Shown piece by piece: positions 1 to 9,065 of a stretch of DNA of 41,683 bases (positions within the stretch are counted from its first letter, which is position 1; every line of letters starts with the position of its first letter). The notes under the pieces were generated by a model. That model searched no databases, was not told where the DNA came from, and worked only from the letters and a program-made list of their open reading frames with translations. The position numbers and the translations under genes were made by a program. Source of the stretch: Pleurocapsa sp. MO_226.B13 (GTDB lineage: Bacteria; Cyanobacteriota; Cyanobacteriia; Cyanobacteriales; Xenococcaceae); the NCBI GenBank assembly GCA_030064795.1, contig JASJEI010000045.1, forward strand, positions 1 through 41,683. Direction: 5' to 3'.

Positions 1-663
1 CACATCGATCGCGTCTATGTCATTTGGGATAAACTATTGCGTCCTGAAGTTATTCAATTACCCTTCGCTGATTTTATACACACTATTAGAATTCAATTTC
101 AAAAACTATTTGAGCAACCAACTTCCAGGATTATTTTTGTACAATTTTTTACTTCGCCAACTATTTTTAAGAATATCGATAATAGTTTTACCCAAGAAGC
201 AATTCAGTTTATGGCGAAGCTGTTACAGGCTCGCAATCCAGCTTTAAGCGATAAACGCAGTCATCTTTTAGCAGAAATTTGCGTTCACGGTATTAATACC
301 CTAATTTTATTAGCGTTACGTAGCGATAAAGCTCATTGCCAGGAAATTTTTATTGAGATTGAAGCAATACTCAAAGCCTATTTAGAAGACGATCTTGGCG
401 ATGAAATAATCGAGCGCAATTCAACCCAAGCTTGGGAAAAACTAGCCCAGATACATCAACTCAATCATCGTCAAAGCCTTATCTTAAAATACGCAGTTAA
501 ACACCCAGAAATAACTATTCAAAACTGCGAGGCAATGTTTGCCGATCTGTCTCGGCGAACTCTGCAAAGAGACATTAAAACTATGGTGGAGCAAAAATTA
601 CTCCTTGCAAGGGGTAATACCGATCGCCGTTATTATTGTTTTAATCCCGACCTATTAGACTAG
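1..663 (+). CDS. Transcriptional regulator, TetR-like C-terminal domain plus winged helix (5' truncated)
   Basis: The frame is open from the first base of the window, so the true N-terminus lies upstream; a TTG at 37 is only an internal codon. About 220 residues are visible. The first ~130 are alpha-helical and look like a TetR-type ligand/dimerisation domain. The last ~75 look like a winged helix-turn-helix: a helix reading HQLNHRQSLILKYA, a recognition-type segment LSRRTLQRDIKTM, then a wing with GNTDRRYYCF, as in DeoR-like and Fic-associated winged helices. TetR proteins normally carry DNA binding at the N-terminus, so a second C-terminal reader would be unusual. If the missing part has no TetR HTH, the C-terminal winged helix is the sole DNA-binding domain. 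Target genes are unknown; the next gene is on the other strand. Confidence 0.55.
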   Translation, partial: HIDRVYVIWDKLLRPEVIQLPFADFIHTIRIQFQKLFEQPTSRIIFVQFFTSPTIFKNIDNSFTQEAIQFMAKLLQARNPALSDKRSHLLAEICVHGINTLILLALRSDKAHCQEIFIEIEAILKAYLEDDLGDEIIERNSTQAWEKLAQIHQLNHRQSLILKYAVKHPEITIQNCEAMFADLSRRTLQRDIKTMVEQKLLLARGNTDRRYYCFNPDLLD

Positions 664-690
664 TGACAACTTGTGACAGAAGGGGGAAGT

Positions 691-711
691 CATTGGTGAA
701 TCTAACCAATG
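691..711. repeat. Small hairpin after the regulator gene
   Basis: CATTGGT and ACCAATG form perfect 7-base arms around a 7-base loop, about 28 bases after the stop codon at 663. No T-run follows, so it may only weakly terminate or protect the transcript. Confidence 0.3.
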
Positions 712-787
712 ACCATCAGCAGAATAATTCCCTTAATTAAGAGAGGATTATATGACTTACACAGAGAAACCTTCATAGGTAACAATA

Positions 788-812
788 GTAGGGTGGGCAT
801 TGCCCATCCTAC
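788..812. repeat. Dispersed palindrome GTAGGGTGGGCA-T-TGCCCATCCTAC
   Basis: A 25-base near-perfect palindrome with one G-T pair, located between the convergent ends of the regulator and the transglutaminase gene. The half-site GTAGGGTGGGC recurs at 32468-32534, and GCCCACCCTAC ends the degenerate element near 28300. It could also fold as a terminator stem for either gene. Confidence 0.65.
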
Positions 813-832
813 ATTTAAACTTTTTTAATTTA

Positions 833-2530
833 TCAATCGTCAATAGAACTACCTGGTTTTAACTCTTCCAAAACTACAAAATTAATATGATTGAGGGCTA
901 ATTCTCCAATCGAGACAGTCTCCTTCTCTATTTTGACTCCTTCGCGAGTAATCACCTCAAAACTAGTACCCTTTGCCATTTCTGCATGATACCAAGATAG
1001 TCCCATAAAGAAGCGGGTAGGATAGGGGCCACCTTCAAACATATCGTCGGGATTTGATTCCATTGGTAGCCAGCCATAACCAGGAAGATAAAATTCCATC
1101 CAGACGTGATTAAAGTCTGGTTGTAGGGGAATATTGCGTTTGAGCGGATCGCCAGGACATTTATATCTGCCAACGGTGCGACAAGCAATACCATTGAGGC
1201 GACATAATGCCAGCAGTAAACCCAGGTATTCGCCACAAGAACCTACCCCCCTCTTGATCACGATGTCGGGAGTATCTATATGGGGTTTGATACCATAAGA
1301 CAGTTTGTCGTAGACATAGTTACGAATGCTGTAAACCTGACGTAGTAGATTGGTTTCTGAGCCTATGGCACTAATTGCAGCCTGACGAATTATTTCGGTA
1401 TCCATTGACAAGTTGTCGTTATCGGTGAGATACTTTTGTCGATATTCGTCACTAAGCTGGGGTGTGTTCTCGCAATCGGGGGGCTGAATCTGATACTTAA
1501 TACTCCAGACTTCCAAAATCGCTTTCCAGCCAAAGATATAACGCTGTCGGTCATTAAAGTTATCAAACTTAAAGACTGCAATTCGCTGTCCGTCTTTGAC
1601 TTCTTCGGTGAAGGGTAAACCGATCGCGCTAACTTCTCTAATTTTTTGTCTATCTGTTTCCGCTGGTAAAGCTATGCGCCAAGCAAGGTCTTTAATCTCA
1701 ATCGGGTCGAGGGGAGAAATTTCTTCGGTATAAGACATCTCTATCAAATAGCCGTTAGACAGAGCATATTTGCGATCGCGGTAGTAGTGAAAATAAAGGG
1801 GATGAATAAAAGTGCGATCGCGGTACTGCAATTCATGGCTTGGTTCGGTGTTGGGATTATCGCGGATATAAAGTTCGCGATCGGCGTAGGCTACATATAA
1901 TATCTCTCGATCGGTGCTATCGGTAGTAAAAGCCAAACCCGTAGGAGATTCAAAGGGAGTCAAGACGCTAAAGATCGTTTCCCCCGTCGCCCGATCTAAA
2001 CAATAGACAGTTTGCTCCAAAGTATCCGTCAGCCAGATTTCTTCGCCTTTGACGGTAATATTTTCTATTCCAATACCAGGGGCGTAGAAGTGAGTGATTC
2101 GAGTACCGCGATCGCGATCGTAAATCAAAATTTTGTTTTGCCTTTGACAAGTAAGATAGATGGTTGATTGCCAAACAGCAATGCCATTTATATCGTCATC
2201 TAAACGAAGAAACAACTGCGGTTCAAAATCTTTAGTTACTAAAGAACAACAATAAACATACTCTCTGTTGGTAAACCAGAGAACATTATCGGTAATAGCT
2301 AAACCCGTCGCCCCAATAAAATCCGACCAATAGTAATTGTTTAAAATTGTAGTGTTGTTGGTTTCGGGATCGATTTGTAATAAATAACCATTTTGAGAAT
2401 CGATCGCCCAAATAAAGCCTTCATGAAACACAATACCGTAAATAGAACTGGCTGCGATCGGTCTAATAGTTTTCGCGTTAACAACGGAAGCTTGATTGGG
2501 GATCATATAATCAGACATTTCATTTGACAT
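833..2530 (-). CDS. Beta-propeller (NHL/SMP-30-like) and transglutaminase-core protein
   Basis: 565 residues. Residues ~25-265 hold repeated strands with patterns such as GIVFHEGFIWAID, GLAITDNVLWFTN and GIAVWQSTIYLTC, spaced like blades of a beta-propeller. Residues ~395-510 match the transglutaminase/protease core: Cys432 in GVGSCGEYL, His475 in FNHVWMEFY, and Asp495/496 in ESNPDD as the likely triad. Bacterial proteins with this core act as cysteine proteases or amide hydrolases; the reaction here is not known. There is no signal peptide or membrane helix, so it is probably cytoplasmic. ATG 2530 was chosen as the first Met; Met5 (2518) is an alternative. The gene is monocistronic, with a repeat palindrome downstream and a 310-bp gap upstream. 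The propeller may present substrates to the catalytic core (inference). Confidence 0.75.
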   Translation of the reverse strand: MSNEMSDYMIPNQASVVNAKTIRPIAASSIYGIVFHEGFIWAIDSQNGYLLQIDPETNNTTILNNYYWSDFIGATGLAITDNVLWFTNREYVYCCSLVTKDFEPQLFLRLDDDINGIAVWQSTIYLTCQRQNKILIYDRDRGTRITHFYAPGIGIENITVKGEEIWLTDTLEQTVYCLDRATGETIFSVLTPFESPTGLAFTTDSTDREILYVAYADRELYIRDNPNTEPSHELQYRDRTFIHPLYFHYYRDRKYALSNGYLIEMSYTEEISPLDPIEIKDLAWRIALPAETDRQKIREVSAIGLPFTEEVKDGQRIAVFKFDNFNDRQRYIFGWKAILEVWSIKYQIQPPDCENTPQLSDEYRQKYLTDNDNLSMDTEIIRQAAISAIGSETNLLRQVYSIRNYVYDKLSYGIKPHIDTPDIVIKRGVGSCGEYLGLLLALCRLNGIACRTVGRYKCPGDPLKRNIPLQPDFNHVWMEFYLPGYGWLPMESNPDDMFEGGPYPTRFFMGLSWYHAEMAKGTSFEVITREGVKIEKETVSIGELALNHINFVVLEELKPGSSIDD

Positions 2531-2840
2531 TTAACATTTAACAGTTATCAATAGCTCAAAAGCAAGCTCAGACCTTTGCGATCGCTGACTGGATTTAACG
2601 TCTCCAAAGATTTTGCTGGCTTATTCATGCTTACTTTTGAGTATTAGCCGGTGTCGATCGTTCGCTAGAGGCTGGAGTTTTTCGCTCCACATTAATTTAA
2701 GCAAAGTCTAAAAATTGCGATTTTTTAAATTTTATATTTGTTTTGTAAATCAAAGTGTCGGTATTGAACAATGGAGATAGAGTATCAGCGATTGGCGATC
2801 CCCAACCAGCTATCAGTAGTCATTAACTCAAAATCTGCCC
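2531..2840. other. Divergent intergenic region, no gene seen
   Basis: 310 bases between the transglutaminase gene (minus) and the P-type ATPase gene (plus), so it must hold both promoters. A short stem TGGAG-N7-CTCCA lies at 2673-2689. A 60-codon frame starting at 2771 overlaps the ATPase start and shows no protein-like pattern. No clear operator or riboswitch was recognised. Confidence 0.4.
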
Positions 2841-5672
2841 GTGAATTTATCTCAATCTTCAACCTTGCCCGATGTTCGACATCCCTGGCATACCTTCCCG
2901 TCCGATCGCACTATAGAGCAACTACAAAGCGATCGCGATCTTGGACTAACTGATACTCAAGTAGGACAACGATTAGAACATTATGGTCGCAACGAAATTG
3001 TTGAAACCAAAGGGCGTAATTCTTGGGAGATTTTCCTAGATCAGTTTACAGACATCATGTTGTTGATGTTGATTGCCGTCGCCATAATATCGGGCATTTT
3101 AGATCTAATTAGTCTCCGAGAATCAGGTTTGGCTGCGGGAGAAATTCCCTTTAAAGATACCATTGCGATTATGACCATTGTCTTTCTTAACGGTCTTTTG
3201 GGATACCTGCAAGAAAGTCGTGCCGAAAAAGCTCTAGCTGCTTTAAAAAATATGACCTCTCCTCAAGTACAGCTAATCCGCAATGGTCAAAGACTAGAAG
3301 TAAATTCACCCCAACTTGTCCCTGGAGATATTATTTTTCTCGAAGCAGGAGATCGAATCTGTGCTGATGGACAAATTATTTCTGCTGCCAACCTACAGGT
3401 TCGAGAATCAGCCCTCACGGGTGAGGCAAATGCAGTGCAAAAGTCTGCCGAGTCAGGATTAGACGCAGATACACCCTTGGGCGATCGCTTGAATATGGTT
3501 TTTGCAGGTACAGAGGTACTGCAAGGTAGGGCTAAAGCAGTCGTCACTGCTACGGGAATGGCAACGGAGTTGGGTAAAATCGCCCAAATGTTGCAGTCGG
3601 TAGAAACAGAAGCTACCCCTTTGCAACAGCGGATGAATCAACTGGGACGGGTATTAGTGACTGGTTCTATGATTCTGGTGGGGTTGACGATCGCCATTGG
3701 CGTGATTCGGAGTGGTTGGACGCATCTACGAGATTTGGTAGAGGTTTCACTCTCGATGGCGGTGGCGGTAGTACCAGAAGGTTTACCCGCAGTGATTACC
3801 GTTACTTTGGCTTTAGGTACGCAGAGAATGGTCAAGCGCAAGGCATTAATCCGCAAACTTCCCGCAGTAGAAACCTTGGGTTCGGTTAACACGATCTGTT
3901 CTGATAAAACGGGGACGCTAACCCAAAACAAAATGGTAGTACAACAGGTGGCAGCGGTTAATGATTCCTGGACGGTTACGGGGGAAGGATACGAACCTGT
4001 GGGAAAGTTTTTACCAGAGAGGAAAGCAGAGACGATTCGCAACTCTTCTCTACTAGCAAATCATCCTGAGTTGGAAATTTTATTAATTACCTGTGTTTTG
4101 TGTAATGATGCTACCTTGTCTCAACAGGAAGCACAATGGGAGATTTTAGGAGATCCGACGGAAGGGGCGTTATTATCTCTGGCAGGAAAAGCAGGTTTTG
4201 AGCAGCCTACTCTTAATAGTAAAACCCGACGGGTAGTCGATTTTCCCTTTGATAGCGATCGCAAGCGGATGAGCGTTGTTTGTAATGTGGGAACAGTTCG
4301 GGCAAACGGTTATTCATCCCTAGGTAATGATTTAATTTTATTTATTAAAGGTTCGCCAGAAATAATTCTCGACAGATGTAGTGCCTATCAACATAATTCA
4401 GAAACATTAGCTTTAAATCAAAACCTCCGCAAGACGATTCTTGCCACCAATAACCGCTTGGCGCAAAATGCCCTGAGAGTATTGGGCATTGCTTATAAAC
4501 CCCTGACCGAAATACCATCAGAAAACAGTGCCGAAACCACCGAACAGACGCTGATTTGGTTGGGTTTAGTCGGTATGATCGATGCACCCAGAACCGAGGT
4601 CAAAGCAGCGGTAGCAGAGTGTTTGGGGGCGGGAATCCGTCCGATTATGATCACGGGAGATCATCAGTTAACTGCCAGGGCGATCGCCCAAAAACTGGGA
4701 ATTGCTAAAGAAAACGATCCAGTCTTGACGGGACAAGAATTACAACAGCTTTCTCAAGCCGAATTAGAACGAGCAGTTTTAGATACCAGTATCTATGCCC
4801 GTGTCTCTCCCGAACACAAACTACGCATCGTTCAAGCCTTGCAAACTCAGGGCAAATTTGTAGCGATGACGGGGGATGGGGTAAATGATGCCCCCGCCCT
4901 CAAACAAGCCGATATTGGTATCGCCATGGGCATTACAGGGACAGATGTGAGTAAAGAAGCTAGTGATATGGTGTTGCTGGATGATAACTTTGCTACGATC
5001 GTAGCCGCGACTGAAGAAGGAAGAGTTGTTTACAGCAATATTCGTCGTTTTATCAAATATATCCTCGGTAGTAATGTCGGGGAAGTGATTGTCATTGCTT
5101 CAGCACCCCTACTCGGTTTACCCGATGTTCCCCTGACTCCTTTGCAAATTCTCTGGATGAACTTAGTTACCGATGGCATACCAGCATTAGCCTTGGCAGT
5201 CGAACCAGCCGAACCCAACATCATGCAACGTCCGCCCCTAGATCCTCAAGCCAGTATCTTCTCTGAGGGGTTAGGGCTATATATTGTTCGGATTGGGATT
5301 ATCTTTGCGATTATTACCATTAGTTTGATGACTTGGGCTTATAACTCCGCCCAAGTTTCCGACAATCCCGATAGCTGGAAAACTATGGTTTTTACTACCC
5401 TTTGTGTTGCCCAGATGGGACACGCCATGGCAGTGCGATCGCACAATCGCTTAACCGTAGAACTCAATCCCTTTTCTAACCCCTATCTTTTAGCTTCAGT
5501 TGTCCTTACTACGCTGTTACAGTTATTACTAATTTATCTTTCTCCACTGCGCAGCTTTTTTGGTACGGAGGTTTTATCGGGACAACAATTATTAATTTGT
5601 TTGGGTTTTAGCCTATTAATTTTTGTCTGGGTAGAATTAGAGAAGTTGTCGATCCGTTTAGTCAGAAAATAG
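2841..5672 (+). CDS. pacL: P-type (type IIA) Ca2+-transporting ATPase, PacL-like
   Basis: 943 residues, the usual length for bacterial SERCA-like pumps that export Ca2+ using ATP. In order: an N-terminal cation-ATPase domain (HPWHTF start), M1-M2 helices, an actuator domain with LTGEA (the usual TGES with Ala in place of Ser), the M4 motif [10 protein letters not shown] with the Ca2+-ligand Glu, the phosphorylation motif SDKTGTLT (Asp ~355), KGSPE in the nucleotide domain, MITGDH, and the hinge [18 protein letters not shown]5 has NVGE and M6 has NLVTDG, the ligands used by SERCA/PacL, which favours Ca2+ over Na+/K+. There are ten predicted membrane helices. The start is GTG 2841; no internal Met precedes the first conserved block. 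No strong ribosome-binding site is visible. Confidence 0.9.
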   Translation: MNLSQSSTLPDVRHPWHTFPSDRTIEQLQSDRDLGLTDTQVGQRLEHYGRNEIVETKGRNSWEIFLDQFTDIMLLMLIAVAIISGILDLISLRESGLAAGEIPFKDTIAIMTIVFLNGLLGYLQESRAEKALAALKNMTSPQVQLIRNGQRLEVNSPQLVPGDIIFLEAGDRICADGQIISAANLQVRESALTGEANAVQKSAESGLDADTPLGDRLNMVFAGTEVLQGRAKAVVTATGMATELGKIAQMLQSVETEATPLQQRMNQLGRVLVTGSMILVGLTIAIGVIRSGWTHLRDLVEVSLSMAVAVVPEGLPAVITVTLALGTQRMVKRKALIRKLPAVETLGSVNTICSDKTGTLTQNKMVVQQVAAVNDSWTVTGEGYEPVGKFLPERKAETIRNSSLLANHPELEILLITCVLCNDATLSQQEAQWEILGDPTEGALLSLAGKAGFEQPTLNSKTRRVVDFPFDSDRKRMSVVCNVGTVRANGYSSLGNDLILFIKGSPEIILDRCSAYQHNSETLALNQNLRKTILATNNRLAQNALRVLGIAYKPLTEIPSENSAETTEQTLIWLGLVGMIDAPRTEVKAAVAECLGAGIRPIMITGDHQLTARAIAQKLGIAKENDPVLTGQELQQLSQAELERAVLDTSIYARVSPEHKLRIVQALQTQGKFVAMTGDGVNDAPALKQADIGIAMGITGTDVSKEASDMVLLDDNFATIVAATEEGRVVYSNIRRFIKYILGSNVGEVIVIASAPLLGLPDVPLTPLQILWMNLVTDGIPALALAVEPAEPNIMQRPPLDPQASIFSEGLGLYIVRIGIIFAIITISLMTWAYNSAQVSDNPDSWKTMVFTTLCVAQMGHAMAVRSHNRLTVELNPFSNPYLLASVVLTTLLQLLLIYLSPLRSFFGTEVLSGQQLLICLGFSLLIFVWVELEKLSIRLVRK

Positions 5673-5769
5673 AATATCTGCCTAGTTCGAGCGATAATTA
5701 TAGTTTTGCTTATTAATTAATCAAAAGCAATCGCTGCAATTAATCAAAACAAATTCAACTAAAAATCGC

Positions 5770-6525
5770 TCATAAAGAAACAATTATCATCATCAATCCC
5801 AAAATTAACAAACCAATACCCCAAGATAATTTTTGTTTTAAAATAGATTGTTTGGACTGCAATAATTCTACTTCGGATTTATAACTAATAATAAATGGCT
5901 TGTGTTTGTCTGGGGAAGCACATATTTTCAATCGATCGTCAGCATCGTTGATTTCTCCCAGGATGTAAACATAAGATTGAAGTGCAATAATTTTTTCGGT
6001 TTTTTGATAGCCTAAAACCCGATAATCACCGTACATCTTGTTTCGATTAGGCTCAAAATCATTAACTACTGTCAAGCCATCAATTTCAGCTCTTGTCGGA
6101 TCGATCGCAATTTTTCCAGTTTCGTCTTCGAGAAAAAAGTTAGTTTTGATTTTATTATCTGCTATGGTTTTACTACCACTATTAGTAGAAGTACTAACAT
6201 TACCTTCATCATCAGTAACCTGCTCGGTTTGTTCATACTCTTCGACAATTACAGTATGACAGTAAACGCAAGGACGTTGAGATAGTTGGGCAAATAGGTG
6301 ATTATCACACGAGACATATCCTTTGACTTCAACTTGTTCGCGCCAGATACCTGTTTGTCCTAGTTCGTTGACGATCTCATCTCTTAAAGATTTTAAATCG
6401 CCAATCTTGGAAGTTTCGGTAGCTTTAATCGCTCGAATTTCTAACTTGACAAAATAATATTTAATCAAAAAGGTTACAGCGATCGCAATAGTAGCTAAGC
6501 CCGCACACAAAACAAAAATGTTCAT
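5770..6525 (-). CDS. GIDE/BAM-domain (MULAN-like) membrane protein
   Basis: 251 residues with one helix at the N-terminus (~3-25) and another at the C-terminus (~230-250). Between them is a soluble domain with the features of the GIDE (BAM) domain found between the two membrane helices of mitochondrial MULAN/MAPL: KGYVSCDNHL, LSQRPCVYCHTVIVEEY, a variable loop rich in Thr/Ser/Asn, FFLEDETGKIAIDP, and RVLGYQKTEKI. Databases often name such bacterial proteins 'E3 ubiquitin ligase', but the C-terminal RING of MULAN is absent here, so ligase activity is not supported. It probably sits in the plasma or thylakoid membrane. It converges on the Ca2+-ATPase gene with 97 bases between the stops. Role unknown. 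Confidence 0.7.
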   Translation of the reverse strand: MNIFVLCAGLATIAIAVTFLIKYYFVKLEIRAIKATETSKIGDLKSLRDEIVNELGQTGIWREQVEVKGYVSCDNHLFAQLSQRPCVYCHTVIVEEYEQTEQVTDDEGNVSTSTNSGSKTIADNKIKTNFFLEDETGKIAIDPTRAEIDGLTVVNDFEPNRNKMYGDYRVLGYQKTEKIIALQSYVYILGEINDADDRLKICASPDKHKPFIISYKSEVELLQSKQSILKQKLSWGIGLLILGLMMIIVSL

Positions 6526-6766
6526 TACCCAAATGCGATTGATTCTAAGAATTACAATTGCACTTAGTATTCCCCAAAAATATTAGATCTCTTGCATGAA
6601 TAGCTGCGATCGCTACTAGGTGAATTAACTAACAGTTTTATAATCTTTGAGTAAATATTTGATTACAAGTATATTTATTAAATTTTGGGAGCATCCCATT
6701 AATTTTAGGTTGTCCTTATGATTTTGATTTTATGATTTGGCAACGTAACTAAGCATAGCTTGTTAA

Positions 6767-7213
6767 ATGAAAGATCTGACACTCAACATTGCGACCAAAG
6801 AAGATTTAAAAATCCTGAATCATCTTTATGCAGATATGGACAATAAGCCCTTGATGTCTGAGACAGAAATAATTGAAATCTGGCATCAAATACAACAAGT
6901 CCCTAATTATAATATTTACCTTGCTTATTTAGAAGACAAAGCTATTGGTACTTTTAGTTTATTGTTGATGCCGACTATGATGCATCGAGGTTTTCATCAA
7001 GCTGCTATTCTCGATGCGGTGGCGATCGCTTCTGCTTATCGCGGACAAGGTTGGGGAAGAAAAATGATTGCCAAGGCTTTAGCAATTAGTGCTGATGCAG
7101 GCTGTTACAAGGTAACTCTTTCTTCTAATCTTCAACGCAGTCGCACTCACAAATTCTATCAATCTTTGGGTTTTCAGCAACATGGATGGAGTTTTAGCTA
7201 TCAGTTAAAGTAG
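6767..7213 (+). CDS. GNAT family N-acetyltransferase
   Basis: 148 residues, a single GNAT domain. Motif A is clear in YRGQGWGRKMIAKAL (Q/R-x-x-G-x-G/A pyrophosphate loop for acetyl-CoA, residues ~92-106), preceded by the beta4 strand AAILDAVAIAS. Motif B lies in KVTLSSN, and the C-terminal HKFYQSLGFQQHG is the usual GNAT ending. The acyl acceptor cannot be predicted. The gene follows a 241-bp AT-rich gap and is followed by a polypurine repeat, so it is probably transcribed alone or with the Yip1-like gene. Confidence 0.85.
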   Translation: MKDLTLNIATKEDLKILNHLYADMDNKPLMSETEIIEIWHQIQQVPNYNIYLAYLEDKAIGTFSLLLMPTMMHRGFHQAAILDAVAIASAYRGQGWGRKMIAKALAISADAGCYKVTLSSNLQRSRTHKFYQSLGFQQHGWSFSYQLK

Positions 7214-7360
7214 GAGACAGAGGGGGTAGGGGAAGCAGAGGGAAGATAGGGGAGATGGGGAGATGGGGAAGCAGAGGAGAAGGAACGAGGAACGAGGAAC
7301 AGGAAGGAAGGGAAGTACAACTAACAACTAACGACCAACTCCGAACTAACTATAACCAGC
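7214..7360 (+). repeat. Polypurine short-repeat tract
   Basis: From 7214 to ~7316 the plus strand is almost all purine, with repeated units such as GGGGAGATGGGGA and GGAACGAGGAAC, followed by ACTAACAACTAACGACCAACT. Related tracts occur at 26641-26716 (opposite strand), 23570-23602 and inside the decarboxylase gene at ~31206-31242. It precedes the Yip1-like start and falsely extends that frame upstream. Confidence 0.6.
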
Positions 7361-7365
7361 AAATA

Positions 7366-8082
7366 ATGTTAACCATTGCCACTACAGCAGAGATAAATTT
7401 AGATCGGTTTTGGTCTTTAGTTTCTGGAGTATTAATGCTCAATTCCGAGACTTTTGCCACGATTAACAAGCTACCTTCGGGCTTAACTGCCAGTATTTTA
7501 GTAGTTTTACTCGCTGGCTTGTCCCAAACTTTTGGTCAAAGCGTGATGCTGTTTATCAATCGGGTGCAACCCCTAAGATTTTTGCTCTCAGTAGCGATCG
7601 CAGCAGTCATCTTCGTCTTTAACTACAATTTTTGGGTTTTAAGTACCTGGCTAGTTGCAGGCTGGTTTTTTAGGGTTAATTTATCTCTGGTGGAAGTCGT
7701 TAAAACATTGGGATTTAGCTATGCACCTTTACTATTCGGTTTTTTAATCGTGATTCCCTATTTTGGAATGCCAATCTTAATTGTCTTGTCAATCTGGACT
7801 TTGATGGCGATCGCCACTGGTTTGGGAGTAATCTCCGATCTGGGAATTTGGCAGGCGTTTGAATGTTGTCTGGGTGGTTGGGTAGTACTGCAACTTTCTC
7901 AACGAGTTTTTGGTAAGGCGATCGCCCGTATTACCAGCAGAATAGTCGATTGGGTTGCTGGAGTTGAATTAGTCACAGAACCAGACTACCTAGAACAAAT
8001 GCTTTATCGGGGTCTACCCATACCACCTGAAACCTTCGATATTCCCGATCTTTTGGGTAACTCTGAGGAAGACGATTCCTGA
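7366..8082 (+). CDS. Yip1-like multi-pass membrane protein
   Basis: 238 residues from ATG 7366. The frame stays open back to 7255, but those 37 codons come from the polypurine/ACTAAC repeat and are not protein-like, so the ATG before LTIATTAEINLDRF is the likely start. Five hydrophobic segments follow (around ILVVLLAGLSQTFG, FLLSVAIAAVIFVF, FWVLSTWLVAGWFF, APLLFGFLIVIPYFG and ILIVLSIWTLMAIA), with GVISDLGIWQAFECCLGGW typical of the Yip1/YIF1 fold. The C-terminus is acidic and soluble (ending EEDDS). Bacterial Yip1-domain proteins have no established role. It ends 55 bases from the convergent SDR gene. Confidence 0.6.
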   Translation: MLTIATTAEINLDRFWSLVSGVLMLNSETFATINKLPSGLTASILVVLLAGLSQTFGQSVMLFINRVQPLRFLLSVAIAAVIFVFNYNFWVLSTWLVAGWFFRVNLSLVEVVKTLGFSYAPLLFGFLIVIPYFGMPILIVLSIWTLMAIATGLGVISDLGIWQAFECCLGGWVVLQLSQRVFGKAIARITSRIVDWVAGVELVTEPDYLEQMLYRGLPIPPETFDIPDLLGNSEEDDS

Positions 8083-8137
8083 CTTTTTACTTTACTCTAA
8101 TCTACATTAGAAATAACAGTTTAATTTTTTAGTATGT

Positions 8138-8902
8138 TTAAGTCGCCAGATAACCACCGTCTACGGCTAAAAGTTGTCCTGTGACAAATCTGGCATCATC
8201 CGAACAAAGCCACAAAACAGCATCCGCGACTTCTTGAGGAGTTCCCAATCTTTGCATTGGTAACATTGCTGCAAACGGAGCGGTATTACCTTTGGCAGCC
8301 TCTCTCAGCATTTCTGTATCCGTAGGGCCTGGAGCGACTGAATTGACCCGAATTCTTTTTCCAGCATATTCAATAGCAGCAGCCTTAGTTAGAGCATGGA
8401 CTGCGTGTTTAGTTGCCGTATAGGGAGAAAGTCCAGGTACAACTGTACGCAAAGCATGGATTGATAAAATGTTGACAATCGCCCCTGCTGAACCTGTACT
8501 AATAATAGCTGACAACTGATGTTTCAAACAGTAGAAGCTTCCTTTTAGATTCACATCAACTAAACGAGAAAAATTTGATTCATTCTGTTCGGCGAGTAAA
8601 GCCATATCGCCAATTCCCGCAGCATTGTTTACTGCTAAATCTAGACTTCCGAAAGAGTTAATTGTTTTTTGAACGAGGTTTTTAACTGAAGCAGACTCGG
8701 CAATATCTGTCTTGACAAACATTGCTTCACCTTGATTAGCTCTAATTATGTCTACAGTTTCTTGTCCTAAAGCTTCGCGACGATTTGCCACAACAACTCG
8801 AACTTCTTGGGATGCTAGTGCCAAAGAAATAGCTCGACCAATACCACTTCCACCTCCTGTTACAATAGCTGTTTTGCCTTTTAAAGAGGAATAATTAGTC
8901 AT
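8138..8902 (-). CDS. Short-chain dehydrogenase/reductase (SDR)
   Basis: 254 residues, the classical SDR length. The NAD(P) site is TGGGSGIGRAI (residues ~16-26), with ANRREAL after beta2 suggesting NADP preference. NNAAGIG is the structural motif, Ser in ILSIHAL and Tyr/Lys in YTATKHA are the catalytic residues, and VAPGPTDTEM is the usual loop after beta6. The C-terminal VTGQLLAVDGGY matches the 3-oxoacyl-reductase/glucose-dehydrogenase subgroup. The substrate is not determined. It is transcribed divergently from the LysR regulator at 9066 across 163 bp rich in inverted repeats, so that regulator probably controls it. Confidence 0.88.
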   Translation of the reverse strand: MTNYSSLKGKTAIVTGGGSGIGRAISLALASQEVRVVVANRREALGQETVDIIRANQGEAMFVKTDIAESASVKNLVQKTINSFGSLDLAVNNAAGIGDMALLAEQNESNFSRLVDVNLKGSFYCLKHQLSAIISTGSAGAIVNILSIHALRTVVPGLSPYTATKHAVHALTKAAAIEYAGKRIRVNSVAPGPTDTEMLREAAKGNTAPFAAMLPMQRLGTPQEVADAVLWLCSDDARFVTGQLLAVDGGYLAT

Positions 8903-8978
8903 TTGTCTTTAATAAGTAAATAATTTATAAATCAAATTCTGCGATCGCAAAATATTTTGATCCTACAGATAATTTTTT

Positions 8979-9002
8979 CAAGTGTTGAGATAGAAACACT
9001 TG
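8979..9002. promoter_or_regulatory. Inverted repeat CAAGTGTT-N8-AACACTTG, candidate LysR operator
   Basis: A perfect 8-base inverted repeat with an 8-base spacer in the 163-bp gap between the divergent SDR and LysR genes. LysR-type regulators bind dyads, often with a T-N11-A core, in exactly this setting. The site is ~65-77 bases from both starts. Binding is inferred. Confidence 0.5.
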
Positions 9003-9012
9003 GCTTACTACA

Positions 9013-9040
9013 CTTAAAATCTTAGATAAGCTTTTAAGAT
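9013..9040. promoter_or_regulatory. Second dyad in the SDR-LysR gap
   Basis: CTTAAAA at 9013-9019 pairs with TTTTAAG at 9032-9038, and ATCTTA at 9019-9024 pairs with TAAGAT at 9035-9040, giving overlapping inverted repeats. It lies 25-50 bases before the LysR start and may be the autoregulatory site or an activation site. Confidence 0.35.
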
Positions 9041-9065
9041 CTGTAAAATACTTAATCGATCTCAA

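Noticed and set aside
5770..6525. Functional E3 ubiquitin ligase
   Set aside because: The RING finger is absent; only the GIDE/BAM part between two helices is present.
7255..7365. 37-codon N-terminal extension of the Yip1-like protein
   Set aside because: Encoded by a polypurine/ACTAAC dispersed repeat; the conserved protein begins at ATG 7366.
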